The notes below the pieces were generated by a model. It had not been told where the DNA came from. It ran no database searches and saw only the letters and a list, made by a program, of their open reading frames with translations. Below are positions 48,761 to 58,203 of a DNA stretch of 64,000 nt, one piece after another. This stretch comes from Caldilinea sp. CFX5 (GTDB lineage: Bacteria; Chloroflexota; Anaerolineae; Caldilineales; Caldilineaceae): the NCBI GenBank assembly GCA_021405325.1, contig QWII01000062.1:30389-94388 (forward strand). The letters run 5' to 3'. Each line of letters opens with the position of its first letter. Position 1 is the first letter of the stretch. Both the position numbers and the translations under genes were made by a program.

Positions 48761-51700
48761 ATGTTGGAACTCAAGTTGCTGGGCAGCCCCCAAATTCTGC
48801 TGGCTGGCCGGCCCGTGAACAGTCTCGTTGCGGCCAAAAGTCAGGCATTGCTCTTCTACCTGGCGGTGACCGGTCGCCCACAATCGCGCCTGGCGCTGGC
48901 CGGCCTGCTTTGGCCCGACAAACGCGAAGCCGACGCCCTGGCCAATCTGCGGCAAGCGCTCTATCATCTCCGCAACGCCCTGCCCGACTACCTGGCAATC
49001 ACCCGCTTAACCGTGGCGCTCAACCCGGCGCAGCCCTGCCAAATTGATGCGGCGCTGTTTGAAACCGAGGTTGCTGAGACCAATCCGCCGGCTGTGCGTC
49101 AACGGGCCGTTGACGGTTACACCGGAGAATTCCTTGCCGGTTTCCAGGTGGACGAAGCCGAACCCTTTGAAGCATGGGCGGTCGTGATCCGTGAACGACT
49201 GCATCGCCTGGCGACCGAGACGCTACACCAGGTCGTCGCCCACTTTACCGCGCAATCAGAGAGCCGCCAAGGGTTGCATTACACCAACCAATGGCTGACA
49301 CTCGAACCCTGGCGTGAAGAAGCCCACCGCTACAAGATGCAACTCCTGGCCTTAGCTGGTCAACGGCAGGCCGCGTTGGACTATTATGGACAGTGCCAAC
49401 AACTGTTGCGCGAAGAGTTGAACGCCACGCCGGATGCCGAAACGGTGGCCATCTATGAGCAAATCCGCAGTGGAGCGATCGGGAGCCAGGAAGAACGACA
49501 GCAAAGCGAAGCCAACGCTGACAGCGCAAGCCAAAATCCAAAGCTTCCTGCCAGGGCAACTGTGGTGGAACCATCAAAAAGCGCAAATCAAACCGATTGG
49601 GGCGAAGCGCCGACGCCGACCGCCTTCTATGGCCGGCAAACCGAGTGTGCGCAGGTAGCCCACTGGTTGGGGCAGGATCATTGTCGCCTGGTGATGATCC
49701 TGGGGCTGGGGGGCATGGGCAAGACCGCACTGGCCGTGCAGGTGGCGCACGGCCTGGCGCACCACTTTGCGGTGGTGATCTGGCGTTCGTTGCTCAATGC
49801 GCCGCCGCTTACGGCGATTCTGGCCGGCTGGCTGCATAGCCTCGCCCCACAACCACTGACGGAAGTGCCAACCACGCTGGATGCGCAACTGGCGCTCTTG
49901 TTTGACTATTTGCGGCAGCGGCGGTGTCTGTTGATTCTTGACAACTGTGAAAGCATTCTCCAGACCGATACGCGGGCCGGCCTCTACCGTCCGGGCTACG
50001 AGGGGTATGGGCAACTGTTGCGCCGTATGGGGACCAGCGACCATCAGAGTACCCTCCTGTTGACCAGCCGCGAGCAGCCGCAGGGCGTTGAGCTATTGCC
50101 GCGCGATCCCGCCGTGGTGCAAGTGCTGCGCTTGACCGGGCTGGAAGCTGATTCCGGCCAGACGCTCCTCCAATCACGGGGCATCATCGGCGTTAACACA
50201 GAAACTGCACAGATGATCAGCCAGTACTCCGGCAACCCGCTGGCGTTGCAGATCGTGGCCCAGGTGGTCGTTGATCTCTTTGACGGCGATCTGACCGCTT
50301 TCCTCAGCCAGGAGGTGGTGATCTTTGACGACATTCGTGACGTGTTGGATCAGCAATGGGCGCGGCTAACGGCGTTGGAACGCGATCTGCTGCTCTGGCT
50401 GGCGATTGAACGTGAGCGGGTGGGGCTTGAGACGCTGCGTACCAATCTCGTCGGTGGCAGCAGCGGCTCGGCGCTGATGGAGGCCCTCCGCTCGCTCCAA
50501 CGCCGGTCGCTGATCGAGCAGCATGGGTCGACCTTCGCCTTGCAAAATGTTGTCACCGAATACCTGACCGACCGCTTGATTACTACCGTGAGTAACGAGT
50601 TGGTCAGCGGCAACTGGCACTATTTCGACAGCCATGCGCTGATCCGCACGCAGGCGAAGGAATATGTGCGCGAGAGCCAGATCCGCATCATTCTCGCCCC
50701 CCTTGCAGCCCGCCTGGTGCAGCAAGGGGGGCGCAACGAATTGGCCCACCGGCTGCGCGAAGGATTGGCGGCGCTGCGTCAACAGAGCGCACGCCGTCCT
50801 AGCTACGCCGGCGGCAATGTGCTGAATCTGTTGATCCACCTCGGCTATGACCTGCGCGGCTATGACTTTTCCAATCTCTGCGTTTGGCAAGCCAATCTCC
50901 AAAATATTCGTTTGCCGGCGGTAAACTTCGCCGACACTGATTTACGCGGTACGATCTTCACCGAGTCGTTTCGCGCTCATGATCCACTGGCGTGGAGTCC
51001 TACTGGCGATCTGCTGGCCGTCGGGACGGGAAGCGGCGAAGTGCGTTTGTGGCATGTGGCCGAACGCCGCTTGCTTGGCGTCTGTGTTGGCCACAGCGGC
51101 TTTCTCTGGACACTAGCCTTCAGTCCCGATGGTCGGTGGCTGGCCAGCGCCGGCGCGGACCAGACCGTGTCTGTTTGGGAGGTGCATACCCGTCAGTTAA
51201 CCTATCTCCTGCGCGGTCACACCCGCGGCGTGCGAGCGCTCATCTGGACAGCAGATGGGACAACGCTCATTAGTGGCAGCCTGGATCAGAGCATTTGTCT
51301 GTGGAATATCCAGAGCGGTCAACTCAGCACGACGCTGTACAACCATCAGGGGGAGGTGCGTGTGCTAGCCGTGAGTCCAAACGGCAAGCACTTGGTGAGC
51401 GGCACTTTTGACGGGCTGTTTCAACTTTGGGAGCTGCCAAGCCGCCAGATCATTTACGAGCGCCGCCATGGAGAGCACTTAACAACCATTGCTTGGGGTC
51501 CCGATGGTCGCTTGCTAGCGACTGGCGGTGGTCCATCTGTCCAGCTTTGGGATAGCGCAACCGGAACGCAATTATTCTCACTGATCGAGACAGCGCACGT
51601 CACCAGGGTCGTCGCCTTCAGTCCAGATGGGTCTACACTCGCCAGCGGCGACGGTCATGGCATACGGCTCTGGAATGTCAATACGCGCCAGAGTCGCGGC

Positions 51701-52813
51701 ATGCTCTATGGGCATATCCCTCCCGTAACAGCCGTTGCCTGGAGTCCCGACGGCGCGCACCTGGCCAGTCTGGGCGGCGGCAATATCCGGGTGTGGGATT
51801 GGCAACGCGGGCAGATCATCACGACCTTTCAAGGCTACTCTGATGAGGTCTTGAGTGTTGTCTTCAGCCCGGATGGCCGATGCGCCGCCAGCAGCCATAC
51901 TGATAACATTATCCGCATCTGGGAGACGACCACCTGGCAGGTCAGTACCATGCTCTTTGGGCACAAAAACAAGGCGCGCGACGTGCGTTTCACGCCAGAC
52001 GGCGCAACCTTGATCAGTGGCGGCTATGACCAGACCGTGCGCCTTTGGGATAGCCAAAGCGGACAGCAGCGGTGTCTGCTGGGCAGTCACAACAGTTGGA
52101 TCGGGAGTATGACGAATAGCCCGGATGGTCGCCTAATCGCAACGAGTTGCATTGATTGTACCATTTGGCTATGGGATATAGCGCGGGGTCAAGTGTTGCA
52201 TATTCTGCGCGAAGATAGCGAAATGTCGGGTCTGGCCTTTAGCCCTGACAGTCGCTGGTTGGCCGCCGGTTCTCTGGGCAGCACGATCCATCTGTGGGAT
52301 ACGAAGAGATGGCAGGCAGTGCAGACGCTCCACGGACATACGCAAGAAATCCATAGTTTGGCATTTGACCACTCAGGCCATTATCTGCTGAGTGCGAGCG
52401 CCGACGAGACGATTGGCGTGTGGGATCTCCGCACTGGTCAACGGCTGCGTACCTTGGTTGGTCATACGGCGACTGTCAATGAGTTAGCCTTGCATCCCAC
52501 TGGCGTCCTCCTGGCTAGTTGTGGCTCTGGCGATCAAACAGTGCGCCTCTGGGACTGGGCCAGCGGCACCCCCTTGGGGGTACTTCCGCAGGACGCCTGG
52601 GTGGTGACGCTGGCGTTCAGCCCGGATGGCCGAACGCTGCTTGTTGGCTGCGAGGATGGTCGGTTGCGGTTGTGGGATGTGCAGAGTGGGCAGTGTCAAC
52701 GCGTCTTCCGCGCCCCCGGTCCCTATGCCGGTATGAACATCACCGGCGTCACCGGGATTAGCGATGCGCAAAAGGCGGCGTTGAAGGCGCTAGGGGCGAT
52801 TGATGGCACTTGA
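48761..52813 (+). CDS. BTAD/NB-ARC/WD40 regulator, 1350 aa
   Basis: SARP-like STAND regulator. Residues 1-95 are an OmpR-like winged helix (MLELKLLGSPQILLAGRPVN), then a full BTAD (VIRERLHRLATETLHQVVAH to AETVAIYEQI, near 240), a linker, NB-ARC with GLGGMGKTA near 315, a helical stretch, and a WD40 array from about 727 to 1310 that ends GPYAGMNITGVTGISDAQKA. It is a paralogue of the first third of the 4016-aa protein. ATG is preceded by AAGGAG. WD40 probably senses a ligand, NB-ARC acts as switch, and the N-terminus binds DNA. The nearby heptamer operator is its likely target. Confidence 0.93.
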   Translation: MLELKLLGSPQILLAGRPVNSLVAAKSQALLFYLAVTGRPQSRLALAGLLWPDKREADALANLRQALYHLRNALPDYLAITRLTVALNPAQPCQIDAALFETEVAETNPPAVRQRAVDGYTGEFLAGFQVDEAEPFEAWAVVIRERLHRLATETLHQVVAHFTAQSESRQGLHYTNQWLTLEPWREEAHRYKMQLLALAGQRQAALDYYGQCQQLLREELNATPDAETVAIYEQIRSGAIGSQEERQQSEANADSASQNPKLPARATVVEPSKSANQTDWGEAPTPTAFYGRQTECAQVAHWLGQDHCRLVMILGLGGMGKTALAVQVAHGLAHHFAVVIWRSLLNAPPLTAILAGWLHSLAPQPLTEVPTTLDAQLALLFDYLRQRRCLLILDNCESILQTDTRAGLYRPGYEGYGQLLRRMGTSDHQSTLLLTSREQPQGVELLPRDPAVVQVLRLTGLEADSGQTLLQSRGIIGVNTETAQMISQYSGNPLALQIVAQVVVDLFDGDLTAFLSQEVVIFDDIRDVLDQQWARLTALERDLLLWLAIERERVGLETLRTNLVGGSSGSALMEALRSLQRRSLIEQHGSTFALQNVVTEYLTDRLITTVSNELVSGNWHYFDSHALIRTQAKEYVRESQIRIILAPLAARLVQQGGRNELAHRLREGLAALRQQSARRPSYAGGNVLNLLIHLGYDLRGYDFSNLCVWQANLQNIRLPAVNFADTDLRGTIFTESFRAHDPLAWSPTGDLLAVGTGSGEVRLWHVAERRLLGVCVGHSGFLWTLAFSPDGRWLASAGADQTVSVWEVHTRQLTYLLRGHTRGVRALIWTADGTTLISGSLDQSICLWNIQSGQLSTTLYNHQGEVRVLAVSPNGKHLVSGTFDGLFQLWELPSRQIIYERRHGEHLTTIAWGPDGRLLATGGGPSVQLWDSATGTQLFSLIETAHVTRVVAFSPDGSTLASGDGHGIRLWNVNTRQSRGMLYGHIPPVTAVAWSPDGAHLASLGGGNIRVWDWQRGQIITTFQGYSDEVLSVVFSPDGRCAASSHTDNIIRIWETTTWQVSTMLFGHKNKARDVRFTPDGATLISGGYDQTVRLWDSQSGQQRCLLGSHNSWIGSMTNSPDGRLIATSCIDCTIWLWDIARGQVLHILREDSEMSGLAFSPDSRWLAAGSLGSTIHLWDTKRWQAVQTLHGHTQEIHSLAFDHSGHYLLSASADETIGVWDLRTGQRLRTLVGHTATVNELALHPTGVLLASCGSGDQTVRLWDWASGTPLGVLPQDAWVVTLAFSPDGRTLLVGCEDGRLRLWDVQSGQCQRVFRAPGPYAGMNITGVTGISDAQKAALKALGAIDGT

Positions 52814-52927
52814 TGCAGAAGAGAGAGCATGGCGAATCGCGTCTGAACAGGCGAAGGCCGCACCGCACCATCACCGCGAATGGGTAGGACTGGCGAATCT
52901 TTTTGTGGCAAATTCGATTAACTTTTG

Positions 52928-53343
52928 TCAACGACGGCCGCGCAAGCGACGTACGATAACATCATCAACCAGATATGTCTGTTGTTGCGGACCATCTAGA
53001 AAGAGCGGGAGCATATTCAGTAGATTACGGCCAAGAATAATTTCGTCGGCTGTCTCATCACCCGCCACGAGGACACCCGGAAAGACTTGACCGTCAATGT
53101 CCAGATCGACCAGATAGAGGACGACAGCATGTCGATCACCCCAAGGGCTGACCAGCGTTGTTTCTTGCACATCCTGCGCTGCAGGTTGACCAGAATCTCG
53201 GCCGACGCCATTGTCATATCAGCACCGGTATCGACAATCGCCTGATACGCTTTCGTCGCAATCGATTCGCCTAATCGACGAAAACGGACAGAAAGCACAG
53301 GGATGGGAAAGTGATAACCGACACGCTGATAAGCGACACTCAT
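52928..53343 (-). pseudogene. Retropepsin-like aspartic protease, frameshifted
   Basis: The N-terminal frame holds the catalytic motif AYQAIVDTGADMTMASAEIL. After about residue 55 the homology moves to the next frame: VQETTLVSPWGDRHAVVLYL, VDLDIDGQVFPGVLVAGDET, then ILGRNLLNMLPLFLDG, the family's second motif. The shift lies near 53175-53185. The gene starts with ATG overlapping the upstream stop (ATGA). The break may be real decay, a sequencing error or recoding. Confidence 0.7.
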
Positions 53344-53711
53344 GGTTGCTCCGCTTGCAGGCGTGGGGAACGTATTTTGTACTCCGTTACCGGTTCAGGT
53401 GTAACTTGTGCAATCACTACCGGCAAATTGCCGTGATCGGCTCGCACGCGCAACGCCAACGCCCGCATATCGTTGTCATGATCGAGGACAGCGTCATTAT
53501 AAAAGGCGACGTACTGATTCGGATATTGCGCGTAGAGGGTCATTTGCTTGGCCTGGAAGCGTTGGGTTTGCGCGGCCAGTTGGCCGCGCCGCAACGTTTG
53601 ATATTGTTGTCGCAGCCACTCCTCGACAAGCATAGAAAGTGTTTTGCCGCTACGTTCCGCTTCAGCCGTCAAAATATCGGTGAGTTCAGATGACAGCGTT
53701 ACCGTTTGCAT
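53340..53711 (-). CDS. RHH/DUF5678-like protein coupled to the retropepsin gene
   Basis: Product of 123 aa from ATG 53711 (AAAGGAG upstream). The N-terminus MQTVTLSSELTDILTAEAER looks like a ribbon-helix-helix DNA-binding or antitoxin domain. The second half (LYAQYPNQYVAFYNDAVLDH, ALALRVRADHGNLPVVIAQV) matches the DUF5678 pattern. The stop overlaps the start of the retropepsin-like gene by 4 bases, so they form one unit. Role unknown. Confidence 0.72.
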   Translation of the reverse strand: MQTVTLSSELTDILTAEAERSGKTLSMLVEEWLRQQYQTLRRGQLAAQTQRFQAKQMTLYAQYPNQYVAFYNDAVLDHDNDMRALALRVRADHGNLPVVIAQVTPEPVTEYKIRSPRLQAEQP

Positions 53712-53865
53712 GAAATTCACTCCTTTCTGCTGCCATTATAACACAAGCAGAAGCGCGAAACAACGAGGACAAACTCGCAAAACTGAGGACGCGTTCTTGC
53801 CGTCAATGGCATTGATCACCCACCGCCAGCCATTGACATTCCTGCAAGCAGTATGGACACAGGCT

Positions 53866-55128
53866 TTATTTTTGCACCGCCGCCCACCCCACGGCCCCCA
53901 CGCCCGCCGCCGTCAGCACAGCCGCCACCGGGAAAATGGCAAAGAGGCTTTGCTGGGTGATCAGTGCGCCCAACCCCGGCCCCAGCATATTGGCCAAGAG
54001 CAGGGGCAGATAGGCAAAACACATGATCCGCCCGCGCATGGCCGGCGCAATCGCATCGGCCAGCACGGTGAAGGAGAGGGCAAAGACGCCCGTGGTCAAC
54101 CCATTGAGGATCGCCCAGGCCACGCCAAAGCTCCACAAGGTGGCCATGAACGCCGGCAGCGGCCAGAGCAGCACCGACACGGTCGCGGCAATAATCAACA
54201 CCCGCCAGCAGCCATAGCGATCCCCCAATGCCCCCAGCAGCGGGGCGACCAGCATCGCCAGCAATCCGCCGGCGCCCACCACCAGCCCCACCGTAAAGCC
54301 CAGCCGCGCCCCGTGATAGTAGGTCGGCACGATCAACGGAATGTAGGTGGTGGCCAACATCCAGCCGGTAAAGAGCAGAAAGAGCGCCGGAAAGAGCGTG
54401 CGCAAGCGGGGGGATTGCCCGATATGGCGCAACGACTCTACGGCCATCTGCCAGAGCGAGTCTGTCACCGGCGTGGGGCGGTTGCCCTGGTAGCCCCAAA
54501 GCAGACCGGCGATACAGGCCGTGAGAATGAAGCCATCGAGCAGCAACAACGTGCGGATGCCCCAAGCGTCGATCACCGGGCCGCCCAGGATGGGGCCAAG
54601 GAAGGAGCCGATGGGGCCGGCGCCATTCATAATGGCAAAGGCCACGCCCAGCCGCCGGGCCGGGGTGCGTTCGGCCAGCGCCGCCATCATCAACCCGGTG
54701 CTGCCCAGGGCAAAGCCGGTCGCCGCCCGCCCCAGCACCACCAGCCAGGGCGAAGTAGCGATCAAGGTCAACCCCGCCCCGACCAGCAGCGCCACATAGG
54801 CGCGCACGATCAACGGCTTGTGGCCATAGCGGTCGGCCAGCGCACCCCAAAAGGGGACAAAGGGGATGCCGAGCAGACCGCCGAAGACGGCAATCCGTCC
54901 CAACCACAGGGGAACTTCCCCCGGCGCCACACCAAGCAGCGGCAGATAGAGCGGCGTAAAGGCCAGCAACTGTCCCCAGAAGACCGACTCAAAAAAGCCG
55001 GCTACGGTAAAGAGGGTCAACAGCCAGAGCCAGTTGGTCGTGATCGCTAACCTGTTGACGGGGGCAGTACGCCGCGCCCACCAACGCATGAGAAGCTGTT
55101 GTCGGATTTTGTACACCACGGGCGTCAT
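53866..55128 (-). CDS. MFS transporter
   Basis: Major facilitator protein of about 420 aa with 12 predicted helices: FVPFWGALADRYGHKPLIVR (motif A), GRAATGFALGSTGLMMAALA, and a second-half motif LLGALGDRYGCWRVLIIAAT. It is a probable multidrug-type exporter; substrate unknown. AAGGAG touches the ATG at 55128, so the GTG at 55119 or 55116 may be the true start. It lies 27 bases after the small gene and is likely transcribed from the operator-promoter at 55.4 kb. Confidence 0.9.
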   Translation of the reverse strand: MTPVVYKIRQQLLMRWWARRTAPVNRLAITTNWLWLLTLFTVAGFFESVFWGQLLAFTPLYLPLLGVAPGEVPLWLGRIAVFGGLLGIPFVPFWGALADRYGHKPLIVRAYVALLVGAGLTLIATSPWLVVLGRAATGFALGSTGLMMAALAERTPARRLGVAFAIMNGAGPIGSFLGPILGGPVIDAWGIRTLLLLDGFILTACIAGLLWGYQGNRPTPVTDSLWQMAVESLRHIGQSPRLRTLFPALFLLFTGWMLATTYIPLIVPTYYHGARLGFTVGLVVGAGGLLAMLVAPLLGALGDRYGCWRVLIIAATVSVLLWPLPAFMATLWSFGVAWAILNGLTTGVFALSFTVLADAIAPAMRGRIMCFAYLPLLLANMLGPGLGALITQQSLFAIFPVAAVLTAAGVGAVGWAAVQK

Positions 55129-55155
55129 CTCCTTGTGTCGATAAGCTTGATTTGG

Positions 55156-55371
55156 TCAGGCAATCGTTGCTGGCGCCGCCGGTGCGGGAACAACGTTACT
55201 TTGCCCTTGTAAACGCTGCCCCCAAACGATCAACTGTTGCCCGATCCAGGCGCTGACGGGATGCGGCTGCGACGCGACCAGGGATTGGGTCAGGCGCTGT
55301 TGTTCAGCGTTGGTCAGCAACAAAGCGCGCTGGGCTTCTGTGCGAGTGACAATCTCATCATAATTCAACAT
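55156..55371 (-). CDS. Small protein paralogous to the 25.9-kb one
   Basis: Protein of 71 aa (MLNYDEIVTRTEAQRALLLT, AEQQRLTQSLVASQPHPVSA, IGQQLIVWGQRL). No membrane span or known domain; probably helical. The same gene-next-to-MFS arrangement occurs at 25.5-26 kb. Excellent AAAGGAGG site. Leader of about 55 bases from the TATGCT promoter. Confidence 0.72.
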   Translation of the reverse strand: MLNYDEIVTRTEAQRALLLTNAEQQRLTQSLVASQPHPVSAWIGQQLIVWGQRLQGQSNVVPAPAAPATIA

Positions 55372-55430
55372 AGCGCCTCCTTTAGGCTGGTAGAACGAGA
55401 ATCTTTGTTTGGATTACTTCGGCTGGCTCC

Positions 55431-55514
55431 AGCATACCAAGCGAACGTTAAAGCAACGTCAGCGCCTAGCCGCTTAACCATCCCCAAATAAGCAAGATCG
55501 TTAGAGCAACGTTA
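55431..55514 (-). promoter_or_regulatory. SARP-type operator-promoter, locus 4
   Basis: Heptamers (plus-strand form) AACGTTA 55444, AACGTCA 55455, ATCGTTA 55497 and AACGTTA 55508, spaced 11, 42, 11; minus-strand TATGCT at 55431-55436, 7 nt from the first. The adjacent regulator here is XRE-type, so control by a BTAD protein would act from another locus. Confidence 0.82.
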
Positions 55515-55632
55515 ATCTGCTCCTTGTTAGTTAAGGATGCGGCAGCCCTGACCACCGAGGCGCAGGGCGGGTTGGAGTTAGTTGATGGGTTGGAAAGACT
55601 TTATTAGCTAGCACCCGCTGACCAAGTATAGG

Positions 55633-55683
55633 GCAGTTCGCCTTTTGGCAAAAGGCGAACTGCTGGGATAATTGTGTTATAAT
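55633..55683 (+). promoter_or_regulatory. Palindromic operator and leaderless promoter of the XRE regulator
   Basis: A perfect 14-bp inverted repeat (GCAGTTCGCCTTTT, 55633-55646 against 55650-55663) lies directly upstream of a TATAAT (55678-55683). The ATG follows 6 bases later, which predicts a leaderless mRNA. The palindrome covers the expected -35 area, a good place for autoregulation. Confidence 0.6.
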
Positions 55684-55689
55684 CTGGCT

Positions 55690-58197
55690 ATGATGCCTTC
55701 AAATTCAACTCCACCATCATTTGGTCAATGGCTGCGCCGGCTGCGCAACCAGCAGGATCTCACCCAGGAGGCGCTGGCCGAAGCGGCCTACTGTTCGGTA
55801 CAGACTATCCGCTTTTTTGAAACCGGCAAACGGCGCCCTTCGCTGGAAATGGCGGAACGGCTGGCGGAAGTGTTGCAAGTACCGGCGGCGCAACAGGAGG
55901 AGTTTTGTCGCCTGGCGCGTCAGCCGCTGGAAAAAGCCGAGAGCGCCGACGGGGAAGCCTCGCCATCCCCACCCGCCGTGATCCACAAACCGCTCCTGCC
56001 CCATACGCCGACGGCGCTTGTCGGGCGGGAAGGCGAGCGTAACATCTTGATTCGCCTCTTGCACCATGATCAGCACCGGTTGGTCACGCTGGTGGGAGCC
56101 GGCGGCATGGGCAAGACGCGTCTAGCGCTGGAAACGGCCAATGCCCTGGCCCCCCACTTTGCCGACGGCGTCGCCTTTGTCACCCTGACGCCAGTGCAGG
56201 CGGCGACACAATTGCCGGCAGCGGTGGCGGAAGTCATGGGTGTTGACCTGAAAGGCGGTCGCGATCCGGGTGCGCAGATGCTATCCCGGCTGGCAACGCG
56301 CCATCTCCTCCTCATCCTGGATAACTTTGAGCATCTCCTGGAAGATGACAACCATTCGCTATCGCCACAAGCAGGCGAACCGGAGAGCCAGAACGCCATT
56401 ACCTGGCTCAAGGCGCTACTGGCCGGCGCGCCCAAAGTACATCTATTGATCACCTCGCGCGAGCGGTTGCGCGTCAGTGGCGAACGGATCTTTGAACTGG
56501 GGGGACTCTCCTTGCCCGGCCCGACCATTGCGCCGGAGGATGCAGAAGCGGTGAAGCTCTTTGTCGAGCGCGCCCAACATGTCAGTGGTGATTTTGTGCT
56601 GGATGACACCAATAAAGCGGCGATTGTGCGCGTCTGCCAATTAGTGGGCGGAATGCCGTTGGGCATTGAACTGGCCGCGACGTGGGTGCGCGCCTTGAGC
56701 TGTGAAGAGATTGCCGAGGAGATGGCGCGTAGCCTCGATTTTCTGGTGCGCGCCGACCGGGATGTGGCGCCGCGCCATCACAGTATGCGGGCCGTCTTTG
56801 ACTCGTCGTGGCGCTTGCTGACGCCAGGAGAACAGCAGGTAGCGGCGCGTCTGGCTGTGTTGCGCGGCAGCTTTGATCGCGCCGCGGCGCAAGCAATTGC
56901 CGGCGCCACCTTGCCGCAACTGGCGGCGCTGGTGGATAAATCCTTGATTCGTGTCGGCGGCGCCGAAGCCGGCGGTGTAACAGGCGCCCAGCGCTATGAT
57001 ATTCATGAACTTCTGCGCCAATATCTCTATGACCAATTACAGGCCGCCGGGGAAGAGTTGGCTAGTAAACGGCGTCATGCGGAATTTTATACACAACTGG
57101 CGGAGCGGATCGATCCGGACTTTCACACCGAGCATACAGTCCATTGGCGCCGGCGCCTGGCCGTAGAGCAGAACAACTTGCGTACCGCCCTGGCGTGGAG
57201 CGTGGGCGAAGGCCATGACCCAGCCTTGGGGTTGCGGCTGACCGCGGCGCTGGGCAGTTTTTGGGAAACGGTCTGCAACTGGAAAGAGGGACGGCAATGG
57301 CTCCACAGCGCGCTGCTGCAAACGCAAGCGCCGCACGCGGTGCGGGCGCGCGCCTTGGTCAAGCTTGGTGAGTTACACCACCTCTTGGAAGAAGCGGCGC
57401 CGGCCGAACAGCGCATAAAAGAAGGACTGACGCTCTGGCAGACATTGGCCGATCGACCCAGTATTGCCTATACGCTGCTGCAACTGGGCAAAGTGGCTGC
57501 CACTCGTGGCGACTATGAGCAGGCGAAAACGCTGCTGGCGGAAAGCCTGACGATCTACCGGCAGTTGGGCCACCGTTGGGGCATCCCCTTCTTGCTCAAC
57601 CAGTTAGGCGGCCTTGAGATTCATCTGGGCAATTACGAACATGCCGGTCAACTATTGGACGAAGCGTGGCCCCTGATACAAACCATGGAGCAGCGGCCAA
57701 CCATCGGCGTGGCCGCTAACTTACTGGGGCGGGCGCTTTTGGGGCAAGGGCAGATCGAACGAGCCATTACGCTGTTCCAGCGGGCGCTCCAGCTCTTTCA
57801 ACAGGAGGAATCCCAAGCGGGGATAGCCTGGTCGTTGATCAACCTGGCCTTGACCTATTTACAAATCGAGGAATTGCCGACGGCCCAACGCTATTTTCAA
57901 GATTGTTTCCGCATCTATCGCCTGTTGGAGAGCAAAGGGGGCATGATGGCGGCGCTAGAGGGGCTGGCAGCCATTGCCGCCCGCCAGGGGGAGGCGATCA
58001 AGGCGGTGCAACTGCTGGCAGTCGCCGCGCAATGGCGCCAGGAGAGCGGGCAAGCGCTCACTGAACATGAACTCGTCACCCAACAACAGACGCGACGCCT
58101 GACCGAAACGGCGCTCGACCCGCCGGTCTGGCAGACGACCTGGCAGAGCGTTCAGCACTGGTCCGTAGCGCAGGTAGCAAAAGTGGCGTTGGGGTAA
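55690..58197 (+). CDS. XRE/NB-ARC/TPR transcription regulator
   Basis: Regulator of 836 aa. Residues about 10-70 are an XRE helix-turn-helix (FGQWLRRLRNQQDLTQEALA, CSVQTIRFFETGKRRPSLEM). NB-ARC follows with GAGGMGKTR near 137, LLLILDNFEHLLED, and the GMPLGIELAATWV motif, then a winged helix (YDIHELLRQYLYDQL), and TPR repeats from about 500 to the end. It is a typical STAND switch. The start is ATG 55690 (or 55693); the TTG at 55672 would place the -10 inside the gene. Confidence 0.92.
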   Translation: MMPSNSTPPSFGQWLRRLRNQQDLTQEALAEAAYCSVQTIRFFETGKRRPSLEMAERLAEVLQVPAAQQEEFCRLARQPLEKAESADGEASPSPPAVIHKPLLPHTPTALVGREGERNILIRLLHHDQHRLVTLVGAGGMGKTRLALETANALAPHFADGVAFVTLTPVQAATQLPAAVAEVMGVDLKGGRDPGAQMLSRLATRHLLLILDNFEHLLEDDNHSLSPQAGEPESQNAITWLKALLAGAPKVHLLITSRERLRVSGERIFELGGLSLPGPTIAPEDAEAVKLFVERAQHVSGDFVLDDTNKAAIVRVCQLVGGMPLGIELAATWVRALSCEEIAEEMARSLDFLVRADRDVAPRHHSMRAVFDSSWRLLTPGEQQVAARLAVLRGSFDRAAAQAIAGATLPQLAALVDKSLIRVGGAEAGGVTGAQRYDIHELLRQYLYDQLQAAGEELASKRRHAEFYTQLAERIDPDFHTEHTVHWRRRLAVEQNNLRTALAWSVGEGHDPALGLRLTAALGSFWETVCNWKEGRQWLHSALLQTQAPHAVRARALVKLGELHHLLEEAAPAEQRIKEGLTLWQTLADRPSIAYTLLQLGKVAATRGDYEQAKTLLAESLTIYRQLGHRWGIPFLLNQLGGLEIHLGNYEHAGQLLDEAWPLIQTMEQRPTIGVAANLLGRALLGQGQIERAITLFQRALQLFQQEESQAGIAWSLINLALTYLQIEELPTAQRYFQDCFRIYRLLESKGGMMAALEGLAAIAARQGEAIKAVQLLAVAAQWRQESGQALTEHELVTQQQTRRLTETALDPPVWQTTWQSVQHWSVAQVAKVALG

Positions 58198-58203
58198 ACC
58201 ACC

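Noticed and set aside
53644..55050. Open frame of 468 codons on the plus strand, opposite the MFS gene
   Set aside because: Its composition (rich in Arg, Gln, Gly, Pro, His) is that of an antisense shadow; the minus strand encodes a clean MFS protein with a ribosome site.
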